Assembly: GCF_019090095.1 (NCBI RefSeq)
Contig: NZ_JAGQFP010000001.1
Location: 1,426,001 to 1,490,000, forward strand
Source of the DNA: Stutzerimonas stutzeri
GTDB taxonomy: Bacteria; Pseudomonadota; Gammaproteobacteria; Pseudomonadales; Pseudomonadaceae
Length of the DNA stretch: 64,000 bases
Direction of reading: 5' to 3'
Made by a program: the position numbers and the translations under genes. Below, one piece after another: positions 56,312 to 64,000 of this stretch (positions within the stretch are counted from its first letter, which is position 1; every line of letters begins with the position of its first letter). Under the pieces are notes generated by a model. It was not told the origin of the DNA. It saw only the letters and a program-made list of their open reading frames with translations, and did not search any database.

Positions 56312-56695
56312 CTACCCACGCCTGCGGGACGTCGGCCTCGGCTGCAACTGATCGAGGGCGGCTGAGTTCTGCCTCGCCCATTCGTAGATCATCTCGATGG
56401 GTTGGACCATGAGCTTGCCCAGCGGCGAGAGCGCATAGCTCACCGCGGGCGGTACCGTATCGAGCGTATGTCGCTCGATCAGCCCGCTCGACTCCAGGTC
56501 GCGTAGGGTCTGCACCAGCATCTTCTTGGAAATGCCCGGCAGGCTTCGATGCAGCGCGCCACTTCGGGCGATGCCGTCGTGCCGCGCCTGCAGCGTGTGC
56601 AGAATCATGCTGGTCCACTTGGTCGAGAAGATCTCAAGCACGCGCCGCGGCGCGCAGTCTTCGCGCCATTGTTCTTCGTCAGAGCCCGGTTGCAT
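56312..56695 (-). CDS. HxlR-family transcriptional regulator
   Basis: 127 residues. CAPRRVLEIFSTKWTSMILHTLQARHDGIARSGALHRSLPGISKKMLVQTLRDLESSGLIERHTLDTVPPAVSYALSPLGK is the full HxlR winged helix, including the conserved N-terminal Cys often used for redox sensing. Divergent from the SDR gene by 88 bp, so it probably controls it. Hydrolase gene downstream on the same strand. Confidence 0.93.
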   Translation of the reverse strand: MQPGSDEEQWREDCAPRRVLEIFSTKWTSMILHTLQARHDGIARSGALHRSLPGISKKMLVQTLRDLESSGLIERHTLDTVPPAVSYALSPLGKLMVQPIEMIYEWARQNSAALDQLQPRPTSRRRG

Positions 56696-56783
56696 GGGGG
56701 ATGGTTACCATTTGGTGCCGACTTGGATCGGCATTTTCGAGTGGGTAAGGTGCAGGCCTGTTTCGTTTTGTGGGGGTCTGAAC

Positions 56784-57842
56784 ATGACAAATCAAGCACT
56801 GGTGGTCGGCGCGAGTGGAATCGTTGGCAGCGCGGTGTCGCGCCTGCTGGTCAACGAGGGCTGGGCGGTTGCCGGACTGGCGCGGCGGCCGAATGCCGAA
56901 GCGGGCGTGACGCCGATCAGCGCGGACCTGCTGGACCCGTCGACGCTGGCATCGCAGCTAAGCGCGGTCGCGCCTACCCACGTGTTTCTGACGACCTGGG
57001 CGCGCCAAGCCAGCGAGGCGGAGAATATCCGCGTCAACGCACAGATGGTCCGCAACGTGCTCGAAGCGGTCCGCCCTGCCGGCTCGGTACGCCATGTCGC
57101 GCTGGTCACCGGCCTCAAGCATTACCTCGGCCCGTTCGAAGCCTACGGCAAGGGCTCGCTGCCACAAACGCCGTTTCGTGAGGAGCAGGGTCGTCTGGAC
57201 GTGGAAAACTTCTATTACGCCCAGGAAGATGAGGTGTTTGCAGCAGCAGAGCGTGACGGCTTCAGCTGGAGCATCCACCGGCCACACACCATCACCGGTG
57301 TCGCGGTCGGCAATGCAATGAACATGGCGACCACGCTGGCTGTATACGCGTCGATCTGCCGCTTCACCGGTCGACCATTCCGCTTTCCGGGCTCGGACGT
57401 CCAGTGGAACAGCCTGACCGACATGACCGATGCAGGCCAGCTCGCCAGACATTTGCGCTGGGCCTCGACCACACCGGCGGCCGCCAACCAGGCGTTCAAT
57501 ATCGTCAATGGCGACGTGTTCCGCTGGCAATGGATGTGGTCGCGCATTGCCGAGTGGTTCGGCATCGAAGCGGCACCGTTCGACGGCCCTGCGCCGCTGG
57601 AACAGCAGATGGCGGGCGACGCGGATGTCTGGAAAGATCTGTCGAAGCAGTTCGGCCTGGCCGAAGCGGACATCGACAAACTCATCTCGCCGTGGCACAC
57701 CGATGCCGATCTGGGGCGGCCCATCGAGGTCGTGACGGACATGTCGAAGAGCCGAAAGCTGGGCTTCGTGGACTACCAGGCGAGTGACGAGGCGTTCTTC
57801 AATGTGTTCTCGACATTACGCGCCAGCAAACTCATCCCCTGA
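56784..57842 (+). CDS. SDR-family NAD(P)-dependent oxidoreductase (PRISE-like)
   Basis: 352 residues from ATG 56784. N-terminal Rossmann motif ALVVGASGIVGSAVSRLL; YYAQEDEVF holds the Tyr of the atypical extended SDRs (progesterone 5-beta-reductase/iridoid synthase type). Also GLKHYLGPFEAYGKG, SIHRPHTITGVAVGNAMNMATTLAVYASICR and AFNIVNGDVFRWQWMWSRIAEWFG. This long form with the FxWxxxW block is typical of PRISE-like enzymes, which reduce activated C=C bonds. Physiological substrate unknown; likely under the divergent HxlR. Confidence 0.9.
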   Translation: MTNQALVVGASGIVGSAVSRLLVNEGWAVAGLARRPNAEAGVTPISADLLDPSTLASQLSAVAPTHVFLTTWARQASEAENIRVNAQMVRNVLEAVRPAGSVRHVALVTGLKHYLGPFEAYGKGSLPQTPFREEQGRLDVENFYYAQEDEVFAAAERDGFSWSIHRPHTITGVAVGNAMNMATTLAVYASICRFTGRPFRFPGSDVQWNSLTDMTDAGQLARHLRWASTTPAAANQAFNIVNGDVFRWQWMWSRIAEWFGIEAAPFDGPAPLEQQMAGDADVWKDLSKQFGLAEADIDKLISPWHTDADLGRPIEVVTDMSKSRKLGFVDYQASDEAFFNVFSTLRASKLIP

Positions 57843-57919
57843 TCGGAGCCAGTACTGCGGAGCCGCCGACCACGGGGCGGTCCCGTATACTCGCGCATTT
57901 TCCGCACGAGTCCTCCCTT

Positions 57920-58402
57920 GTGAGCAACAAACGATATGCCTGCATCGGCCTGAGCAACCCGAAATCGCCCTCCAACGTGGGGGCGATCATGCGTGCGGCA
58001 GGCTGCTATGGCGCCGCCTCGGTGTTCTACACCGGCACCCGCTACGACCGCGCCAAGGATTTCATCACCGACACCAAGAAGGTCCATCAGGACATTCCAC
58101 TGATCAACATCGATGACCTGCGCAAGATCCTGCCGCTCGGTTGCGTGCCGGTCGCCGTGGAGCTGGTCGAGGGTGCTCGCGCCCTTCCCGAATACACGCA
58201 CCCGGACCGTGCGCTGTACATCTTCGGCGCCGAAGATGGCTCGCTCAGCAAGGAGATCCGCGACTGGTGCGAAGACGTAGTCCCCACCAACGGCTGCATG
58301 AACCTGGCGGCGACGGTCAATGTGGTGCTCTATGACCGCCTGGCCAAAGGCAACAACACCCGCTCCGGCCCCGACTTTGGCGCGGAGCGCAAACCCTATT
58401 GA
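57920..58402 (+). CDS. SpoU/TrmH-family RNA methyltransferase
   Basis: 160 residues from GTG 57920. SPOUT knot motifs: SNPKSPSNVGAIMRAAGCYGA (motif 1, NxGxxxR), ALYIFGAEDGSLSKEI (motif 2), MNLAATVNVVLYDRL (motif 3). It is a minimal catalytic domain without an RNA-binding extension, like TrmL-size proteins. Target RNA not readable; TrmL proper is only one possibility. Confidence 0.92.
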   Translation: MSNKRYACIGLSNPKSPSNVGAIMRAAGCYGAASVFYTGTRYDRAKDFITDTKKVHQDIPLINIDDLRKILPLGCVPVAVELVEGARALPEYTHPDRALYIFGAEDGSLSKEIRDWCEDVVPTNGCMNLAATVNVVLYDRLAKGNNTRSGPDFGAERKPY

Positions 58403-58412
58403 TCCGCTGCCG

Positions 58413-58583
58413 TCAAACCTCAGGCGCCCTGCGTGCTGCCGCCAGTGGTCGCTTGGCTGGCAACAATTTGCGTGCGATATCCACGAACGGCATGACGATC
58501 AGGCTGTAGAGCGTCAGGTAACGGTGCGAGACCTGTTCCGAGCCGAAGCGGGATTGCCATCGGCCCGCCTTTGCGTAAACCAT
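58413..58583 (-). CDS. Possible small membrane-associated protein
   Basis: 56 residues from ATG 58583: [20 protein letters not shown], a hydrophobic [20 protein letters not shown], then a basic Ala/Arg tail. Codon bias looks like the neighbours. Convergent with the RNA methyltransferase. Could be a real small gene or the end of a lost longer one. Confidence 0.35.
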   Translation of the reverse strand: MVYAKAGRWQSRFGSEQVSHRYLTLYSLIVMPFVDIARKLLPAKRPLAAARRAPEV

Positions 58584-58618
58584 GCACCCTGAACGTCAGG
58601 CAACATGGGACGATCGAC

Positions 58619-59095
58619 ATGACCCAAGCCATCAACGTGCGCAGGCTTACCTCGGCCGACGTGCCGCACATGCGCAGTATGCTGTCCATGTTCGGGCAGG
58701 CTTTCGACGACATACCCACCTATACCGCGGACCAGCCCTCGACGCCCTATCTGGGGGATCTGCTGTCGAGCGATACCTTCGTTGCGCTCGCCGCATTTGT
58801 CGATGATCGCGTCATCGGAGGGCTGGCCGCCTACGTGCTGCCAAAGTTCGAGCAGCCGAGACGCGAGATCTATGTCTACGACCTGGCAGTCGCGCAATCC
58901 CACAGGCGCCTCGGCGTCGCCACGGCGTTGATACGGGCGCTACAACACACGGCCAGGGAATTGGGCGCCTACGTCATCTTTATCCAGGCCGACCATGGTG
59001 ATGAACCGGCCGTGGCGCTTTACACCAAGCTGGGCGCTCGCGAGGAGGTTCTGCACTTCGATATCAGCCCCGAATCCGAGGATGACACCCCCTGA
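58619..59095 (+). CDS. AAC(3)-I-like N-acetyltransferase
   Basis: 158 residues from ATG 58619. From memory it follows the AAC(3)-I gentamicin acetyltransferases closely: [74 protein letters not shown] (acetyl-CoA motif), ALGAYVI-like [34 protein letters not shown]. The known enzymes acetylate the 3-amino group of aminoglycosides. No integron, transposon or attC site is near, so this is probably a chromosomal homologue whose resistance activity is untested. Confidence 0.85.
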   Translation: MTQAINVRRLTSADVPHMRSMLSMFGQAFDDIPTYTADQPSTPYLGDLLSSDTFVALAAFVDDRVIGGLAAYVLPKFEQPRREIYVYDLAVAQSHRRLGVATALIRALQHTARELGAYVIFIQADHGDEPAVALYTKLGAREEVLHFDISPESEDDTP

Positions 59096-59195
59096 GGCGA
59101 TCATTTCTGTAGATCCACCAGGCACCGGCCGGTGCGTTCTCCCGTAGCCCTGCCCGCCCCGCTTTTCCGCACCGAATGACCCTGCCTGGGCAAGC

Positions 59196-59609
59196 CTAGG
59201 CGCGCTTGGCGCGCCCTCGCTTGAGCGTTCCCGGCACCGCCGCTTTCAGCAATCGCTGGAAGGTGGGGCATTCGGCGTGGCTGGGCGCCGGGCAGGCAGC
59301 GGCGTGGCGCAGGCCTTTGCTCATGGCGCGAAGGCGTCTGATGGTCGCGTCCAGTTCATCGGCCTTGGCCGCGAGCATCGATCGGTCGATGTCGGGTTTG
59401 CCGTTGGGCGCGAACATCGCGCGGATTTCCTCGAGGGTGAACCCGGCCGACTGGCCGAGTGCGATCAACGCCAACTGATCGAGCACCTGCGGCGCGAAAC
59501 GCCGTCGCTCGCCCGGCCGGCCGAGCGAAGTGATCAGCCCCTTTTCTTCGTAGAAGCGCAGCGCCGACGCCGGTAAACCGGTACGCCTGGCCACATCGGA
59601 AATATCCAT
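59196..59609 (-). CDS. MerR-family regulator
   Basis: 137 residues from ATG 59609; the upstream extension crosses the promoter. HTH MDISDVARRTGLPASALRFYEEKGLITSLGRPGERRRFAPQVLDQLALI, dimer helix, then a Cys/His-containing end (ACPAPSHAECPTFQRLL) that may bind a metal or sense redox state. Divergent from the DUF2938 operon with a typical MerR long-spacer promoter between. Confidence 0.92.
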   Translation of the reverse strand: MDISDVARRTGLPASALRFYEEKGLITSLGRPGERRRFAPQVLDQLALIALGQSAGFTLEEIRAMFAPNGKPDIDRSMLAAKADELDATIRRLRAMSKGLRHAAACPAPSHAECPTFQRLLKAAVPGTLKRGRAKRA

Positions 59610-59620
59610 GAGCGAGCCCC

Positions 59621-59651
59621 TTGACCTCAAGTTCACTTGAACTTGTAGAGT
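59621..59651 (+). promoter_or_regulatory. MerR-type 19-bp-spacer promoter with operator
   Basis: -35 TTGACC (59621-59626), -10 TAGAGT (59646-59651), spacer exactly 19 bp. The spacer holds the perfect dyad CAAGTTC-ACTT-GAACTTG (59628-59645). The sequence resembles SoxR-type boxes. It drives the DUF2938 operon and is the expected site of the divergent MerR protein. Confidence 0.8.
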
Positions 59652-59691
59652 CGCGCCGAAACACCATTCGGTCAATCAGCGGGAGGTTCCC

Positions 59692-60189
59692 ATGGCAACT
59701 CTGACCCACTCACTCATGCTGGCCTGCGGCCTCGGTATCGGCGCCACCGCGGTCATGGATCTGTGGTTGATGCTCCTCAACCGCCTGGGGGTGGTGACCC
59801 TCAACTTCGCCTTCATCGGACGCTGGGGCGGCCATCTGCTGCACGGCCAGTGGAGGCACGCGGCAATCGCCAAGTCGTCGCCGATCAGAGGCGAGCTGGC
59901 CTTCGGCTGGCTGTTGCATTACGCCACCGGCATCGCCTTCGCCGCGCTGCTGCTCGCCCTGCAAGGCAACGCGTGGGCCTTCGAACCCACCCCGCTGCCT
60001 GCGCTGGCTCTGGGGCTCGCCACCGTCATGGTGCCCTTGTTCGTCATTCAGCCTGCCATGGGGTCGGGCTTCGCTGCGCGCCGGACACCCACGCCCCTGA
60101 AGAACTGCCTGCGCAGCCTGGCCAACCACGGCGTGTTCGGACTCGGTCTGTACCTGACCGCCGTCGCGCTCGCCGGCTGGCTGAGCTGA
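59692..60189 (+). CDS. DUF2938 membrane protein
   Basis: 165 residues, four helices. LACGLGIGATAVMDLWLMLLNRLG, FIGRWGGHLLHGQWRHAAIAKSSPIRGELAFGWLLHYATGIAFA, MGSGFAARRTPTPLKNCLRSLANHGVFGLGLYL are the conserved blocks of DUF2938. Inner membrane, function unknown. First gene of the MerR-controlled operon with a flavodoxin-type quinone reductase and a DUF2798 protein, which suggests a redox or electrophile stress role. Confidence 0.88.
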   Translation: MATLTHSLMLACGLGIGATAVMDLWLMLLNRLGVVTLNFAFIGRWGGHLLHGQWRHAAIAKSSPIRGELAFGWLLHYATGIAFAALLLALQGNAWAFEPTPLPALALGLATVMVPLFVIQPAMGSGFAARRTPTPLKNCLRSLANHGVFGLGLYLTAVALAGWLS

Positions 60190-60235
60190 ACGAACCACCT
60201 TTACGACTTCACACACAACCGCAGGAGAACACGCC

Positions 60236-60835
60236 ATGAAACAGATCGCCGTCATCTACCACAGCGCCAAAGGGCACACCGCGCATATCGCCCGAACGAT
60301 CGTCGAAGGCATCGGCCAGGTGCCCGGTATCGAAGCACAGCTGCTCGAGGCCGGAGCGCTTGTCACCGAGCCGGACGCCGTGCTGCCGTTCGACGGTTTC
60401 ATTCTCGGCTCGCCAACGTACCTGGGCGGGGTATCCGCACCGGTCAAGGCGTTCATGGATGCCACCGGACCGCTGTGGCGCACGCAGCAGCTACGCGGCA
60501 AGTTGGCCGCTGGCTTCACCGTGTCGTCGCTACCGGCCGGTGACAAGCAGTCGACACTGCTGTCGATGTTCACCTTCTGCATGCAGCACGGGATGCTCTG
60601 GGTGGGTAACCCGATCCTGCCGGAGCAGCATCAGGGTGTGCCTTATGACGAGGCTGCCAATCGCCTGGGCTCCTGGTCCGGGCTGATGGCTCAGGCGGAC
60701 AAGCAGTCGTCAGCCGATGCCTTCGCGCCGGGCGATATCAAGACGGCGCGGATGTTCGGACAGTACTTTGCCGAAACGTTGTTGCGCCTGCACGGCCAGG
60801 TGTCAGTCACCGCGAAACAGGAGGCACGCCCATGA
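60236..60835 (+). CDS. Flavodoxin-like NAD(P)H:quinone oxidoreductase (WrbA-like)
   Basis: 199 residues. N-terminal IAVIYHSAKGHTAHIARTIVEGI gives the FMN phosphate loop, followed by YDGFILGSPTYLGGVSAPVKAFMD-type FDGFILGSPTYLGG and FTVSSLPAGDKQSTLLSMFTFCMQHGMLWVG. The WrbA insertion is shortened, so it is a relative rather than WrbA itself. Overlaps the next gene by 4 bp (ATGA). Likely two-electron quinone reduction in the cytoplasm. Confidence 0.9.
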   Translation: MKQIAVIYHSAKGHTAHIARTIVEGIGQVPGIEAQLLEAGALVTEPDAVLPFDGFILGSPTYLGGVSAPVKAFMDATGPLWRTQQLRGKLAAGFTVSSLPAGDKQSTLLSMFTFCMQHGMLWVGNPILPEQHQGVPYDEAANRLGSWSGLMAQADKQSSADAFAPGDIKTARMFGQYFAETLLRLHGQVSVTAKQEARP

Positions 60836-61059
60836 TCGCCCGTCGATACGCCCCGCTGCTGTTCGCCCTGCTGCTCTCCGGGTTCATGTCGCTGATGGTA
60901 TCCGGCATCTCGACACTGCGCGCGACAGGTCCGGTGCCCGGCTTTTTCGGGCTCTGGATCAGCGCATGGCTGGCCGCCTGGCTGTTCGCCTTTCCTGCGG
61001 TGCTGCTGGTCACGCCGTTGGCCCGTCGCGCGGTCGAGCGGCTGGTCAAGGCCGAGTGA
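60832..61059 (+). CDS. DUF2798 membrane protein
   Basis: 75 residues, two helices: LLFALLLSGFMSLMVSGISTL and FFGLWISAWLAAWLFAFPAVLLVTPLARRAVERLV, the DUF2798 signature. ATGA overlap with the quinone reductase makes it the last gene of the MerR-controlled operon. Function unknown. Confidence 0.88.
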   Translation: MIARRYAPLLFALLLSGFMSLMVSGISTLRATGPVPGFFGLWISAWLAAWLFAFPAVLLVTPLARRAVERLVKAE

Positions 61060-61157
61060 TTGGCAGGTCCGTCCCGACGTGGCGAGCTGTCCCGCCACAT
61101 CGGCGCAGGAGCTGCCGGCTCGCCGCCTGCGTCATGCGATGGGATGGGCTGGAAATG

Positions 61158-61193
61158 ACGCGTGGAAAAGGCTTCGCCGTTTTCCACCCTACG
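61158..61193 (+). repeat. REP element
   Basis: Same core as 5586 over 50 kb away, in the gap before the monooxygenase gene. Confidence 0.85.
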
Positions 61194-61258
61194 CCCCCGA
61201 CCAATGCAGCTGCTCTGCTAGGCTCAGTCGTTCGTTCATCAGTGAAGAAACCACAACC

Positions 61259-61555
61259 ATGTACGGTCTGATAGCAAAGATTAACGTTGTGTCAGGTCAG
61301 CGTGACGCGCTGATCGCCATTCTCATCGAGGGTATCAGCGGCATGCCGGGTTGCCTGAGCTATGTGGTAGCGCAAGACCCGACCGATCCTGATGCCATCT
61401 GGGTGACCGAGGTGTGGGACAGCCAACACAGCCATCAGGCCTCTTTGTCATTGCCCTCGGTTCAGCAAGCCATTTCACGCGGCAAGCCGCTCATCAGCGG
61501 TTTCGGCGAGCGCTTCGAGACCCAGCCCGTGGGAGGTTACGGGCTGGGCGGCTAG
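61259..61555 (+). CDS. Antibiotic biosynthesis monooxygenase (ABM) domain protein
   Basis: 98 residues from ATG 61259. YGLIAKINVVSGQRDALIAILIEGISGMPGCLSYVVAQDPTDPDAIWVTEVWDSQHSHQASLSLPSVQQAI is a complete ABM ferredoxin-like fold with the usual MPGCLSY and VTEVWDS blocks. Small cofactorless oxygenase or related protein; substrate unknown. Confidence 0.9.
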   Translation: MYGLIAKINVVSGQRDALIAILIEGISGMPGCLSYVVAQDPTDPDAIWVTEVWDSQHSHQASLSLPSVQQAISRGKPLISGFGERFETQPVGGYGLGG

Positions 61556-61594
61556 CCTGCATGCCTGCCGCACTACGAAACCTGGAGGGCAACC

Positions 61595-61981
61595 ATGACC
61601 GGCGCCGAGCTCACCGATCGCTACCGCAGCTATATCGCCTGTCTGAATAGTCAGAACTGGCCGGAGCTGGGCCGTTTCGTCGATGACGAGGTGCAGTACA
61701 ACGGTCAACCAGTCGGGCTGAACGGGTATCGCAGAATGCTTGAGGACGACTTCCGGGCGATTCCGGATCTGCGTTTCAACGTGGATCTGCTGGTAGCCGA
61801 GCCGCCTCGCGTGGCGTGCCGGCTACTGTTCGATTGCACGCCAACAGGCACGCTGTTCGGCTTTCCGGTCAACGGCAAGAGGGTCGCCTTCAGCGAAAAC
61901 GTGTTCTACGAATTCCACAACGAGAAAATCCGGCAGGTTTGGTCGGTGATCGATAAAACCGCGGTTGGCGCTCAGCTCTAG
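61595..61981 (+). CDS. SnoaL-like ester cyclase family protein
   Basis: 128 residues. YRSYIACLNSQNWPELGRFVDDEVQYNGQPVGLNGYRRMLEDDFRAIPDLRFNVDLLVAEPPRVACRLLFDCTPTGTLFGFPVNGKRVAFSENVFYEFHNEKIRQVWSVID matches the SnoaL polyketide-cyclase-like fold along its length. It lies 39 bp after the ABM gene and is probably co-transcribed. Activity unknown. Confidence 0.88.
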   Translation: MTGAELTDRYRSYIACLNSQNWPELGRFVDDEVQYNGQPVGLNGYRRMLEDDFRAIPDLRFNVDLLVAEPPRVACRLLFDCTPTGTLFGFPVNGKRVAFSENVFYEFHNEKIRQVWSVIDKTAVGAQL

Positions 61982-62082
61982 TACCCGAGGCGCGCGGCAG
62001 CTACGGGCCGCTTGCAGGGCCAATGCGCCGAAGCGCCGCAGGACAGTCCGCATAGCCGATCGGCCCTGCCTCCGGTTGCCAT

Positions 62083-62820
62083 TCAGGAAATATCGATCTG
62101 ATAGCGGAACCCCTCGGCCGCCGCACGGGAGATTCGATACTCCAGCGCGGATCGATCGTAGCCCAGTGCCGTGCGCTCGATGATCACCATCGGAGCACCC
62201 TCATCGATAGCGAGGGTTTTCGCCATGGTGGTGTCGGCAGCGCCAACGGTGAGGGTCTCCTTGGCCGAGGCGATGCACTGCCCGCACTGTTGCTCGTACA
62301 ACGGATAGAGCAGCGGGCCGAACTGCTCGGAATCGAACGCCATCAGCGCGCCGAAGCGCGTGGCAGGCAGCCAGATTTCCTCATGAAACAGCGTGCGGCC
62401 TTCGACCGTGCGCAAGCGCTCCATATGCACGACCTGCTCACCCTCGCCCAACCCGAGTGCCTTCGCTACCCGTTGCGACGGCTTTTGCAGCGTTTTGGAC
62501 AGGATCCGGCTGGTTGGCAGTTCGCGCCCACCGCTGGCATCCACCTGGCGGAAAAAGCGCGCCAGCGAGGCATCGAAGTTGGGGCGCCGCACGAAAGTGC
62601 CGCGACCCTGGCTGCGCAGTAGCAAGCCTTCGTTGACCAGCGTATCCACCGCCTTGCGCACCGTGCCAATGGCCACGCCATAGAGCTTGGTCAGCTCCGC
62701 TTCGGTCGGAATGGGCGCACCGGGCGTCCACTCGCCGGCAGCAATCTTGGCCAACATCTCTTCCCGCAGGCGCTGATAGAGCGGCAAGCGCTCGTCGTAT
62801 CCGAGTGTCGAGGCATTCAT
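62083..62820 (-). CDS. GntR-family regulator with UTRA domain
   Basis: 245 residues. N-terminal wHTH PLYQRLREEMLAKIAAGEWTPGAPIPTEAELTKLYGVAIGTVRKAVDTLVNEGLLLRSQGRGTFV, then a HutC/FarR-type UTRA effector domain (EEIWLPATRFGAL, MVIIERTALGYDRSALEYRISRAAAEGFRYQIDI). Divergent from an amidohydrolase/carrier pair, which it probably represses until an inducer binds. Repeated ATATATG words lie in the shared region. Confidence 0.94.
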   Translation of the reverse strand: MNASTLGYDERLPLYQRLREEMLAKIAAGEWTPGAPIPTEAELTKLYGVAIGTVRKAVDTLVNEGLLLRSQGRGTFVRRPNFDASLARFFRQVDASGGRELPTSRILSKTLQKPSQRVAKALGLGEGEQVVHMERLRTVEGRTLFHEEIWLPATRFGALMAFDSEQFGPLLYPLYEQQCGQCIASAKETLTVGAADTTMAKTLAIDEGAPMVIIERTALGYDRSALEYRISRAAAEGFRYQIDIS

Positions 62821-62891
62821 CGTTTCATCGATCCTGTTCTGGGCGTAATCACTTTACCACCGCCCCGCCGATTGACAGATATCCACCGCTG

Positions 62892-62927
62892 CATATATGG
62901 TCATCTATTCATATATATGACTATATG
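62892..62927. promoter_or_regulatory. AT-rich palindromic region, candidate GntR operator
   Basis: CATATATG (62892-62899) and CATATATATG (62910-62919) are self-complementary words, with a further CTATATG after. Only AT-rich island in the 210-bp divergent gap. Confidence 0.45.
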
Positions 62928-63030
62928 TCAGCACGAAGATATGACCGCAAGCGTCAGCTTGTGTTTCGCGACCTGATCTCAGCGAACGCAAGGACGTGCG
63001 TCACAACAACAATCGACCAGGGTTTAGCTT

Positions 63031-63864
63031 ATGACCGGCCTTAAACCGCTCACCCTCACCGGCGTCGACACGCACGCCCACATCTTCCGTCAGGACCTGC
63101 CGATGGCGGCGGATCGCCGTTACAGCCCGCACTACGACGCCCAGGTGGAGCAGTTCCTGGACCATCTCGATCGCAACGGGCTGTCGCACGGGGTATTGAT
63201 CCAGCCGAGCTTTCTGGGAACCGACAACCGGTTCATGCTCGATGCGCTCCGTCGGTATCCGCAGCGCCTGCGCGGCGTCGCGGTGGTCGATGCGGATATC
63301 AGCGAGACGCAACTGGACGAGCTGGCCGAGGCCGGTGTGGTGGGCGTTCGCCTGAATCTCATCGGCAAGCCCTTGACCGACTACCGAGGCCCTGTCTGGC
63401 AGGCCCTGTTCAAGCGGCTGGCGGTGCGCGGCTGGCAGGTCGAAATCCAGCGTGGCATCGAGGATCTGGCGCTGATCGTGCCGTCGATCCTGGAAAGTGG
63501 CGTTCAGCTGGTCATCGACCATTTCGGCCTGCCAACCGGTGGCATCGATGCCGAGAAGCCCAACCACAGAGCCTTCCTCGACGTGCTGGCAGACCCGCGC
63601 GTATGGCTCAAGCTGTCGGCGCCCTACCGCAGCCGGTCGAGTCTCGCCCATGCCTCGCAAGTCTTGGCGCAGGTACGCGAGGCCAGCGGCGGCATCGAGC
63701 GATTCCTCTGGGGTAGCGACTGGCCCAATACCCAGTTCGAAGATCAGACCGACTATGACCGACAGCTCGCCTTCATCGAGGCACTGCTGCCGGATGCGCG
63801 CGAGCGTGCCCAAGTGCTGATGAATAACCCGGCGAAGCTGTTCGGCTTCGACGTTTCCCGCTAA
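63031..63864 (+). CDS. Amidohydrolase family (TIM-barrel) hydrolase
   Basis: 277 residues. Metal-site start VDTHAHIFRQDLPM (HxH), HGVLIQPSFLGTDNRFMLDALRRYPQRLRGVAVVD, VIDHFGLPTGG and the terminal catalytic Asp in FLWGSDWPNTQF. This is the PDC-hydrolase/lactonase-like (amidohydrolase-2) branch. It begins a cluster with a dicarboxylate-type carrier 33 bp downstream under a divergent GntR, so it likely opens a lactone or cleaves an imported acid. Confidence 0.92.
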   Translation: MTGLKPLTLTGVDTHAHIFRQDLPMAADRRYSPHYDAQVEQFLDHLDRNGLSHGVLIQPSFLGTDNRFMLDALRRYPQRLRGVAVVDADISETQLDELAEAGVVGVRLNLIGKPLTDYRGPVWQALFKRLAVRGWQVEIQRGIEDLALIVPSILESGVQLVIDHFGLPTGGIDAEKPNHRAFLDVLADPRVWLKLSAPYRSRSSLAHASQVLAQVREASGGIERFLWGSDWPNTQFEDQTDYDRQLAFIEALLPDARERAQVLMNNPAKLFGFDVSR

Positions 63865-63894
63865 ACGATCCATAACAACAATAGGACCTTCATC

Positions 63895-64000
63895 ATGATG
63901 AGCCTGCTCGTCGTCGCGGCAATCGTTGTCGCCGTCGCCCTCGGCTACAAGACCAAGATCAATATTGGTCTGTTCGCCATCGCCTTCGCCTACCTGATCG
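63895..64000 (+). CDS. MatC-like dicarboxylate carrier, N-terminus (cut by window end)
   Basis: Open to the window edge. MMSLLVVAAIVVAVALGYKTKINIGLFAIAFAYLI matches the start of the MatC_N dicarboxylate carrier family (SLC13-like). Start is ATG 63895 or the adjacent ATG 63898. AGGACCTT lies upstream. Only 35 codons are present. Confidence 0.65.
   Translation, partial: MMSLLVVAAIVVAVALGYKTKINIGLFAIAFAYLI

Noticed and set aside
58619..59095. Integron gene cassette
   Set aside because: No attC-like inverted sites or integrase seen around the AAC(3)-I-like gene.

Overview
The window looks like chromosome from a high-GC Pseudomonas of the stutzeri type (Stutzerimonas). The grounds are gene content (EamA and BCCT carriers, KatG, TcyJLN/DcyD, TRAP, dCache chemoreceptor, many LysR/TetR/HxlR/MerR/GntR regulators), high-GC codon use, and REP palindromes scattered around a REP-associated tyrosine transposase. 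I see no rRNA or tRNA genes, CRISPR array or replication origin. All family assignments come from reading motifs by eye; no database search was made. Layout: 1-16400 is accessory DNA. It holds an AT-rich membrane gene, a full-length 420-residue putative toxin with its small two-helix membrane immunity partner (1963-3626), several small or broken genes, and the RAYT/REP unit. After two carriers (EamA, BCCT) and a lysR/azoR pair comes a second near-copy of the toxin with its own immunity gene (11400-13081). This is followed by an orphan toxin tail with another immunity gene (13088-13884), then a wrecked third tail with a chimeric, frameshifted immunity gene (13915-14392). A fragment of the 3' end of lysR sits beside toxin copy 1, so the two loci are related by duplication. 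This is the architecture of a polymorphic toxin that stores alternative C-terminal ends. 16580-28210 is ordinary chromosome: katG, a GNAT enzyme, a TfoX-N protein, a chemoreceptor with a sigma-28-like promoter, a methyltransferase, and a GST / flavin-iron-sulfur oxidoreductase / DUF1348 / LysR group. 28289-40833 (minus strand) is one tightly packed five-gene operon: TolC-like lipoprotein, periplasmic adaptor, a 2264-residue repeat adhesin, a second HlyD-type adaptor, and a fusion of a PqqD-like region, an M50 (HELGH) membrane protease and an HlyD-like tail. It looks like a dedicated surface-protein export system, but no ABC ATPase is present and the adhesin has no obvious RTX nonapeptides. 41399-44714 is an islet. 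A fragment of a molybdenum hydroxylase is followed by five co-directional genes: an HTH protein, a DUF4258-like protein, a uracil-DNA-glycosylase-like protein, a small Cys-rich protein and a kinase-like protein. They sit behind one promoter and a dyad that overlaps the first ribosome binding site. The set matches no system I know. 44759-64000 returns to housekeeping and accessory metabolism: two GNATs, D-cysteine desulfhydrase with the cystine ABC transporter, a TRAP carrier, TetR/DUF2855, a hydrolase, HxlR/SDR, an RNA methyltransferase, an AAC(3)-I-like acetyltransferase, and a MerR-controlled DUF2938/flavodoxin/DUF2798 operon with a textbook 19-bp-spacer promoter. It ends with a GntR/amidohydrolase/MatC-like catabolic cluster cut by the window edge.
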